NCBI GenBank assembly: GCA_000514715.1
Contig: AZWL01000022.1
Span: forward strand, 130 to 64,129
Length of the DNA: 64,000 nt
From: Streptomyces sp. CNH099
Lineage (GTDB): Bacteria > Actinomycetota > Actinomycetes > Streptomycetales > Streptomycetaceae
Direction of reading: 5' to 3'
Position numbers and translations under genes: made by a program. Shown here one piece after another: positions 58,456 through 64,000 of this stretch; position 1 is the first letter of the stretch, and each line of letters starts with the position of its first letter. The notes below the pieces were generated by a model, which was given only the letters and a program-made list of their open reading frames with translations, ran no database searches and was not told the DNA's origin.

Positions 58456-59445
58456 TCAGCCCGCCGCCATCAGCTCCGAGACCCTGGCGAACCCGTAGCC
58501 GCGGCGGCGCAGCTCCGGCACGATCTCGCGTACGGCCCGCTCGGTGACGGGCGCCGCGCTGCGCGTGACGTGCAGGACGACCACCGACCCCGGCCGCACC
58601 CGCGTCAGCACCTCCTCCGCCACCGCGTGCGGGTCGGTGGCGAAGGCGTCGCCGCTGGAGACGTCCCACTGCACGGCGGTCACGCCGGTCGGCGCGAGGG
58701 CGCGCAGCGCGGCGTCGTCGTAGCAGCCGCCGGGGAAGCGGAAGTACGGGACGGGCTCGGGCACGCCCGCGCGGCGCAGCGCGGCGAAGGTGCGCTCGAC
58801 CTCGGCGCGCATGGTCCCGGGGGCCACCTCGGGCAGCCCGTGGCAGGGGACGGCGAAGGCGTGGTGGCTGTAGGAGTGGTTGGCCACCTCGAACAGGGGG
58901 TCGCGGCCGACGGTGCGGGCCTGGCCGGGGTAGCGGGCGGCCCAGGTGCCGGTCATGAAGACGGTGGCGGGCACCCTCAGCTCCCGCAGCGCGGCGATGA
59001 GCCCGGGGTTGTCGAACCGCTCGCCGGCGTCGGCGCGGTCGTGCTGGTCGGCCATCATGTCGGCGTCGAAGGTGAGCGCGACGCGCTTGCCGCCCGCGGC
59101 GCGGCGCACGCCGTGGTGCCACACCGGCGCGAGCCCGGCGCGGACGCGGGCCCCGCGCGGCGCCTTGCCTCCCCCACCGGCTACGCCCTTACTGGCGGGG
59201 GTACCCCCTCCCCCGCCGGCTACGCCCTTACTGGCGGGGGTACCCCCATTGCCGTGCGCCCGTCCCTTCGGCTCGCCGTGCGCGGCTCCCCCGTACGCCG
59301 CCGGGCGGTCGCCGTGCTTCCGGGCGCCGTGCTCCCCGGCAGGCGGCGGGGCGGGTGCGGGGGACTCGGCGCACGCCGCGAGGAGGAGGGCGAGCAGCGC
59401 GGCGAGGGCCGCGCGGGCACGGTGCGGGCGCCGGAAGCGGATCAT
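58456..59445 (-). CDS. Polysaccharide deacetylase (CE4) lipoprotein
   Basis: 329 aa. Lipobox AAC with Cys25. NodB-homology domain from about 118: VALTFDADMMAD (Asp motif), VANHSYSHHAF (metal His pair), FRFPGGCYDD, and VVVLHVT at the C-terminus. It would deacetylate cell-wall or other polysaccharide at the surface. The linker (68-93) is two 13-residue units GTPASKGVAGGGG, encoded by a tandem 39-bp palindromic repeat. Confidence 0.88.
   Translation of the reverse strand: MIRFRRPHRARAALAALLALLLAACAESPAPAPPPAGEHGARKHGDRPAAYGGAAHGEPKGRAHGNGGTPASKGVAGGGGGTPASKGVAGGGGKAPRGARVRAGLAPVWHHGVRRAAGGKRVALTFDADMMADQHDRADAGERFDNPGLIAALRELRVPATVFMTGTWAARYPGQARTVGRDPLFEVANHSYSHHAFAVPCHGLPEVAPGTMRAEVERTFAALRRAGVPEPVPYFRFPGGCYDDAALRALAPTGVTAVQWDVSSGDAFATDPHAVAEEVLTRVRPGSVVVLHVTRSAAPVTERAVREIVPELRRRGYGFARVSELMAAG
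59168..59247 (-). repeat. Tandem 39-bp palindromic repeat inside the deacetylase gene
   Basis: Two units beginning CCTCCCCC(A/G)CCGGC and ending GGCGGGGGTACCCC. Each has near-perfect CCCCCGCC/GGCGGGGG stem arms about 15 nt apart. A single copy of the same unit is inside the zapE-like gene at 61943. Confidence 0.85.
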
Positions 59446-59589
59446 GCGGGGAGCGTAAGAGCGCTCCCGGGGGGCGCGCGCGCCGGAGCGAGCGCCCGGG
59501 TGAACGGGGTACGGCGCCGGTCCGCGGCCCGGACCGCGGACCGGTCCTGACCCGGTCCACGGCCGGGCGCCGCACCGTACGGGCCGGGG

Positions 59590-60957
59590 CTACCGCCAGC
59601 GGCCGGTGATGGCGAAGGTGGTGCCGGGCGCGTAGCAGTTCACGTACATCGTCCGGCCGCTCGGCGAGAACGTGACGCCGGCGAACTCGCCGTACGCCGG
59701 TTCCTCCGCGCTGCCGGTGTTCTGCCGGTTGCGCGCCACCGGGAAGACCTCGCCGCGCCGCGAGACGCCGTAGACGAACTGCTCGCCGCCGCCGTCCTCG
59801 CACAGGAACAGGCCGCCGGAGGGCGACAGGGCGATGTTGTCCGGGTACTCGCCGGGGGTGTCCACGCCGTGGTCGGGGCCGAAGCGGATGACGAGCTTCA
59901 GCTCGTTGGTCCGCGGCGTGTAGCGCCACACCTGGCCGAAGTGGTCGCCGCCGGAGCCCTGGTCGCTCCTGGCGTAGCTGGAGACGAAGTACACCGACCG
60001 CCCGCCCCAGTAGCAGCCCTCCAGCTTCTGCGCGTGCGTCATCGGGCGCCCGAAGTCCTGGTGGCGGATCGGGGTCCCGGCGGCCAGCGGGTCGGGCACC
60101 TCGATCCACTCGACGTCGTCGAACGTGGCGCCGATCTCCTCGACCACCGACAGGTCGGGCACGTCCGGCACCCGCATGGCCTGCAGTTCGCCGCCGGCCC
60201 GCAGGGAGCCGCGGCCGCCCTTGGGCTTCTCCGGCAGGAAGCGGTAGAAGAGCCCGAACGGGTGCTCGAAGGCGTCCTCGGTCTCGTACACCACGCCGTT
60301 GGCCGGGTCGAAGGCGACGGCCTCGTGCTGGAAGCGGCCCATCGCGGTGAGCGGGACGGCGCCGCTGGCGTGCGGGTCGGCGGGGTCGACCTCGAAGATG
60401 AAGCCGTGGTCCTTGGTGTACCCGTTGGTGCCGGCCTTGTCCTCGGTCTCCTCGCAGGTCAGCCAGGTGTCCCAGAGGCTGGGGCCGCCGGCGCAGTTGA
60501 CCGCGGTGCCGGCGATGCCGACGCGCTCGCTCTTCGGCTCGCCGTCCCCGCCGACCTCCAGCACGGTGCAGCCGCCCATGCCCATCGGGTCGTAGGTGAG
60601 GCCGTCGACGGCCGGGACCCGGTACGCGGCGTTGGGGCGGTTCTCGTGGTTGCGTACGAGCTGTACCCCCGAACGGCCGCGGCAGGCGCGGAAGGCGGCC
60701 ATGCCGTCGTGGTTGCTGGGCACCGCGCCCTCACCGGAGAGCAGTTGGTCGCCCTCGCGGGAGAGCACCCGGTAACGGAAGCCCTTGGGGAGGTCCAGCA
60801 GGCCGTCGGGGTCGGGGACGAGCGGGCCGTAGCCGGCGTGGTGCGGGGCGTGCGCGGCGGCGGTGCCGGCGTACAGCTCGGAGACGGTGCCGGTGAAGGC
60901 GATACCGGCGCCCAGCGCACCGGTGCGGGCGAGGACCTGACGTCGTGTTGCAGACAT
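59590..60957 (-). CDS. PhoX-like (DUF839) Tat-exported protein
   Basis: 455 aa from ATG 60957. N-terminal twin-arginine signal (SATRRQVLARTG, then a hydrophobic stretch). The mature chain has HDGMAAF, NHENRP, GGCTVLEV, WLTCEET, RFQHEAVAFDPANGVVYETEDA and DNIALSPSGGLFLCEDGGG, a beta-propeller pattern of PhoX alkaline phosphatases. It is likely a secreted Ca-dependent phosphatase; substrate not shown. No pho box was recognised. Confidence 0.85.
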   Translation of the reverse strand: MSATRRQVLARTGALGAGIAFTGTVSELYAGTAAAHAPHHAGYGPLVPDPDGLLDLPKGFRYRVLSREGDQLLSGEGAVPSNHDGMAAFRACRGRSGVQLVRNHENRPNAAYRVPAVDGLTYDPMGMGGCTVLEVGGDGEPKSERVGIAGTAVNCAGGPSLWDTWLTCEETEDKAGTNGYTKDHGFIFEVDPADPHASGAVPLTAMGRFQHEAVAFDPANGVVYETEDAFEHPFGLFYRFLPEKPKGGRGSLRAGGELQAMRVPDVPDLSVVEEIGATFDDVEWIEVPDPLAAGTPIRHQDFGRPMTHAQKLEGCYWGGRSVYFVSSYARSDQGSGGDHFGQVWRYTPRTNELKLVIRFGPDHGVDTPGEYPDNIALSPSGGLFLCEDGGGEQFVYGVSRRGEVFPVARNRQNTGSAEEPAYGEFAGVTFSPSGRTMYVNCYAPGTTFAITGRWR

Positions 60958-61059
60958 GCGGAAGACCAACTCCCTGCTGGCGGACAGGAAAACGGTGACC
61001 CGATCGTGTGTACCACCCGGTGAACCGAAAGTGAACCAGGTGAGAGGGTGTGTGCAGGT

Positions 61060-62232
61060 CTAGTCCTCTGGCCCCGCCGGCCGCGCCGCCCCGCCGTCGG
61101 CCCCTCCGGCGGCGGCGTGCGCGTCGCGCGCCAGGGCGGTCAGCCGGGATATCGCGCGGAAGTACTTCTTGCGGTAGCCGCCGGCGAGCATCTCCGGGCC
61201 GAACAGCCGGTCGAACGGCACGCCGGAGGCGAGCACGGGTATCTCCCGGTCGTACAGCCGGTCCGCGAGCACGACCAGCCGCAGCGCCGTCGCCTCGTCG
61301 GTCACCGGCCGCACGCCGGTCAGGCACACGATCCGTACGCCGTCGGTCAGCGCGCCGTACCGGCTGGGGTGGACGCGCGCGAGGTGGCCCAGCAGGTCGG
61401 GGAAGGCGTCGAGGGTGGCGCCCGGGACGGTGCGGGCGGCGCGGGCGACGGTCTCGTCGGCCGGTGGGGTGGGGGCATCGGGCAGGCCGCGGTGGCGGTA
61501 GTCGTCGCCGTCGATGCGCAGCGGGCGGAAGCGGGCGGCCAGGCCCTGTATCTCGCGCAGGAAGTCGGCCGCGGCGAACCGGCCCTCGCCCAGCTTGCCG
61601 GGCAGCGTGTTGGAGGTGGCGGCCAGCGCAACGCCGGACTCCACGAGCTTGCCGAGGAGGGAGGAGACCAGCACGGTGTCGCCGGGGTCGTCCAGCTCGA
61701 ACTCGTCGATGCACAGCAGCCGGTGGCTGCCGAGGGTGCGTACCGTCTGCTGGAAGCCCAGCGCCCCCACCAGGTGCGTCAGCTCGACGAAGGTGCAGAA
61801 GCCCTTGCGCTCGGGAACGGCCTCGGTGGCGTGCCAGAGCGAGGCCAGCAGGTGGGTCTTGCCGACGCCGAAGCCGCCGTCCAGATACACCCCGCGCGGC
61901 CCGGCCGGCTCCTTCGGCGCCCGCCGCCACCACGGCCGCCGGCCTCCCCCGCCGGCTACGCCCTCACTGGCGGGGGTACCCCCACTGACGGCCGTGGCGC
62001 CGCCGCCGAGCCCGGCGGCGAAGGCGGTGAGGGCGCGTACGGCCTCGGCCTGGCCGGGGCGGGCCGGGTCCGGCACGTAGGTCGCAAAGCGCACCGCGTC
62101 GAAGCGCGGCGGCGGCACCAGCTCGGCGACCAGCCGCTCGGCGGGGACATGCGGCTCGCGGCCGGTGAGCGCACCGGGGGATATCCCGGCGCCCGGCGTG
62201 CCGGCGGCGGGGGCGGAGGTCGAAGGGGGCAC
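61060..62232 (-). CDS. zapE: ZapE/AFG1-like ATPase
   Basis: 390 aa from GTG 62232. P-loop GGFGVGKT (119-126), Walker B LLCIDEFELDD, ATSNTLP sensor region and RPLRIDGDDYRHR, DRLYDREIPVL typical of AFG1-like proteins; in E. coli ZapE acts on the divisome. An N-terminal insertion at 84-97 (GGTPASEGVAGGGG) comes from the palindromic repeat. Divergent from the RibD-type gene with 65 bp between. Confidence 0.88.
   Translation of the reverse strand: MPPSTSAPAAGTPGAGISPGALTGREPHVPAERLVAELVPPPRFDAVRFATYVPDPARPGQAEAVRALTAFAAGLGGGATAVSGGTPASEGVAGGGGRRPWWRRAPKEPAGPRGVYLDGGFGVGKTHLLASLWHATEAVPERKGFCTFVELTHLVGALGFQQTVRTLGSHRLLCIDEFELDDPGDTVLVSSLLGKLVESGVALAATSNTLPGKLGEGRFAAADFLREIQGLAARFRPLRIDGDDYRHRGLPDAPTPPADETVARAARTVPGATLDAFPDLLGHLARVHPSRYGALTDGVRIVCLTGVRPVTDEATALRLVVLADRLYDREIPVLASGVPFDRLFGPEMLAGGYRKKYFRAISRLTALARDAHAAAGGADGGAARPAGPED
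61943..61983 (-). repeat. Palindromic repeat copy inside the zapE-like gene
   Basis: Nearly identical to the deacetylase-gene units (one T-to-C change in the loop), same reading frame, adding GTPASEGVAGGGG to the protein. Confidence 0.85.
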
Positions 62233-62297
62233 GTTCTCACTGTACGGTCGCCGCCTCGGCGAGCCGCACACCAGTGCCCCATGCCACACTGCCGCTT

Positions 62298-63065
62298 ATG
62301 CGCCGCTTGCTGCCCGTACCCGCCGACCCGTCCGCGCTCGCCGACCGTGAGTGGTCCCTGGACGAGCTGGCGGACGCCTACGCCTATCCCGAGGGGGGCG
62401 GTGTCTGGCTGCGGGCCAACATGGTCAGCACCGTCGACGGCGCCGCGGCCTTCGGCGGGCGCTCCCAGCCGCTGTCGTGCGACGCCGACATGCGCGTCTT
62501 CGGAGTGCTCCGCGGGCTGGCGGACGTGGTGATCGTGGGTGCAGAAACGGTACGCCTTGAGGGGTACCGGCCGGCCCGCGCCCGGGCGGCCTTCGCCGCC
62601 CGCCGGGCCGCGGCGAGCCAGCCCCCCGCCCCGCCCGTCGCGGTGCTCTCCGCCTCCCTCGACCTCGACTTCTCGCTGCCGCTGTTCACCGCACCGGCCG
62701 TCCCGACGCTGCTGCTGACGGGCGCGGAGGCGCCCGCGGAGCGGCTGGCCGCGGCCCGGGCGGCGGGGGTGGAGGTCGTGGTCGCGGGGGAGGGCCGGGG
62801 CGCCGACCCGGCGGCGGCCCTCGGTGCGCTGGCGGAGCGCGGGCTCCGGCGGCTGCTGACCGAGGGCGGGCCCGCCGTGCTGGGGGCGTTCGCCGGGGCG
62901 GGGGTACTCGACGAACTGTGCCTGACCCTGGCGCCCCGCGCGGCGCTGGGAGACGCGCCGCGGATCATGCGCGGCGCCGCCCCGCCGGCGGAGCCGCTCG
63001 GCCTCGCCCTGTACTCGGTCATGGAGGAGGCCGGCTTTCTGTTCACGCGTTACCGTCGGTTCTGA
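62298..63065 (+). CDS. RibD C-terminal-type (pyrimidine reductase) protein
   Basis: 255 aa from ATG 62298. DHFR-like fold of RibD reductases: WLRANMVSTVDGAAAFGGRSQPLS, VFGVLRGLADVVIVGAETVRLEGY, and LRRLLTEGGPAVLGAFAGAGVLDELCLT. RibD C-terminal domain reduces the ribose of the riboflavin precursor; stand-alone copies may act on other pyrimidines or deaza-flavin precursors. No deaminase domain. Confidence 0.87.
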   Translation: MRRLLPVPADPSALADREWSLDELADAYAYPEGGGVWLRANMVSTVDGAAAFGGRSQPLSCDADMRVFGVLRGLADVVIVGAETVRLEGYRPARARAAFAARRAAASQPPAPPVAVLSASLDLDFSLPLFTAPAVPTLLLTGAEAPAERLAAARAAGVEVVVAGEGRGADPAAALGALAERGLRRLLTEGGPAVLGAFAGAGVLDELCLTLAPRAALGDAPRIMRGAAPPAEPLGLALYSVMEEAGFLFTRYRRF

Positions 63066-63171
63066 CAATCTGCGGAATATAACGTTCCGCTTAGCCGTGC
63101 TGGGGCAGACTGAATCGGCAGGATCGTTTCTGGCGTGGTCTTTGTGCCTGTGCGGAAGAAGGGCGTCCATC

Positions 63172-63639
63172 GTGTTCACCACCGTCCTGATGATCGAGAA
63201 ACCGCTCGCGCCCGTGGATGTGGAGATGGTCACCACCCTCCACGGCGAGGAGCGCGTCAGCTTCGTCGTGCTCCTGCAACCCCGCGGCGACCAGGGAGTG
63301 CTGCTGCGTGCCCTCGACGACGTGGCGCTCGGCGAGCTGGAGGACGCGGTCCGCGAGTCGGACGAGCCGGAGGGGCACGAGGCGCTGCCCACGGCCCGCA
63401 TGTCGCTGGAGCACTCCCTGAAGGCACTGCGCGAGCAGGGCGCCGAGGCGGTCGGGGAGATCGTCGACCGGCACCCGCTGGACCTGCTGCAGTCCGTCGT
63501 GGAGCAGACCCGGGCCGACGAGGTGATCGTGCTCACCGCGCCGCACCTGGTGGAGGAGTTCTTCCACCGCGACTGGGCCTCCCGGGCCCGGCACAAGGTC
63601 GGCGTGCCGGTGCTGAAGCTCTTCGCGCACGACGGCTGA
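63172..63639 (+). CDS. Conserved hypothetical protein
   Basis: 155 aa from GTG 63172, with GAAGAAGGG upstream. The sequence has [64 protein letters not shown] and [37 protein letters not shown], a compact alpha/beta fold with a USP-like C-terminal half. Streptomycete copies are often called indole-3-glycerol phosphate synthase, which the sequence does not support. Confidence 0.7.
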   Translation: MFTTVLMIEKPLAPVDVEMVTTLHGEERVSFVVLLQPRGDQGVLLRALDDVALGELEDAVRESDEPEGHEALPTARMSLEHSLKALREQGAEAVGEIVDRHPLDLLQSVVEQTRADEVIVLTAPHLVEEFFHRDWASRARHKVGVPVLKLFAHDG

Positions 63640-63773
63640 CCCCGCCCCGCGCCGCCCCGGGCCCGGGGCGCGCCCGCGCCGGGCCGCCGGGCCGGCGGGG
63701 TGCCCGGCCCGGAACGCCGTCGCGGGATGGAAGAATCGTCGCGTCCCAACCGAGCCCAAGGAGCGCACACCAC

Positions 63774-64000
63774 ATGACCCCGGGGATCCCGCCCACGCTG
63801 GAGAGTCCGCACTTCATCGGCATCGGCGGCGCCGGTATGTCGGGCATCGCGAAGATCCTCGCCCAGCGCGGCGCCGCCGTCGCCGGCAGCGACGCCCGCG
63901 AGTCCGGCGCCGTGGCCGCCCTCCGCGAGCTGGGCGCCGTCGTGCACCTCGGCCACGCCGCCGGGCACCTCGACCCCGCCGCCAGCGCCGTCGTCGTCTC
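63774..64000 (+). CDS. murC: UDP-N-acetylmuramate--L-alanine ligase, N-terminal part
   Basis: The first 75 residues from ATG 63774, with AAGGAG upstream; the gene runs off the window. [17 protein letters not shown] is the UDP-binding Gly loop of MurC, followed by VAGSDARES. MurC adds L-alanine to UDP-MurNAc in peptidoglycan synthesis. Confidence 0.93.
   Translation, partial: MTPGIPPTLESPHFIGIGGAGMSGIAKILAQRGAAVAGSDARESGAVAALRELGAVVHLGHAAGHLDPAASAVVV

Noticed and set aside
59168-59247. Repeat pair considered as an IS end or integron site
   Set aside because: No transposase or integrase nearby and no target duplication; it is an in-frame palindromic unit.
63172-63639. Indole-3-glycerol phosphate synthase
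   Set aside because: Length (155 aa) and motifs do not fit a TIM-barrel TrpC; kept as a hypothetical protein.

Overview
The window is high-GC actinobacterial DNA with GTG/TTG starts, dense head-to-tail operons and 4-bp start/stop overlaps. It is almost certainly a Streptomyces chromosome. From about 25.7 kb to the right end the gene order matches, from memory, the S. coelicolor core segment from acnA to murC: aconitase, NgcEFG-type sugar importer, ROK regulator, xylFGH, dxs, fadA/fadB, RNase D, whiI, DUF3000, hemE, hemQ/hemY, murC. The left 25 kb looks like accessory content beside that core.

Left part: (i) 1-672, the C-terminal end of a biotin-carboxylase/BCCP acyl-CoA carboxylase alpha chain. 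(ii) 698-9781, a small polyketide locus: type II thioesterase on the minus strand, then P450, SCP2-like protein, one KS-AT-KR-ACP module and a halogenase-fold flavoprotein on the plus strand. (iii) 9909-12201, arginine deiminase and ornithine carbamoyltransferase. (iv) 12312-20649, a CoA-dependent aerobic aromatic pathway that best fits anthranilate: CoA ligase, bifunctional monooxygenase/OYE-type reductase, enoyl-CoA hydratase, acyl-CoA dehydrogenase, RidA and a PaaX-family repressor. An identical 14-bp sequence, CGTGACGACAGTCA, lies in both of its promoter regions. (v) 20860-25441, a three-gene unit that fits no described system I know: a winged-helix protein with a Gly-rich strand motif, a STAND-like NTPase with an Arg in place of the P-loop Lys, and a membrane-anchored type I periplasmic-binding-fold protein with no permease. 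This is my main candidate for a new signalling system.

Middle: acnA sits behind a clean palindromic operator and ends in a strong terminator. The NgcEFG-type importer has a promoter whose -10 overlaps a DasR-like site. A lipoprotein/secreted-protein pair diverges from the ROK gene, which carries a perfect 10-bp-arm palindrome in its promoter. Related half-sites occur before xylF. The xylFGH operon ends in a 14-bp-stem terminator, followed by dxs.

Right: fatty-acid beta-oxidation (thiolase, FadB-like), RNase D, the sporulation regulator whiI with a candidate sigma-WhiG promoter, and the coproporphyrin-type heme genes hemE, hemY and hemQ. Then come a CoA-disulfide-reductase-like flavoprotein, a PTH2-like protein, an AIM24 protein, a polysaccharide deacetylase lipoprotein, a PhoX-like protein, a ZapE-like ATPase, a RibD-type reductase and the start of murC.

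A recurrent oddity is short GC-rich palindromic or tandem repeats inserted in frame in conserved genes (acnA, hemY, the deacetylase, zapE, the acyl-CoA dehydrogenase) or placed right at gene ends (ridA, xylF). No tRNA, rRNA, CRISPR array, IS element or phage gene was recognised. All assignments come from reading motifs by eye; no database search was run.
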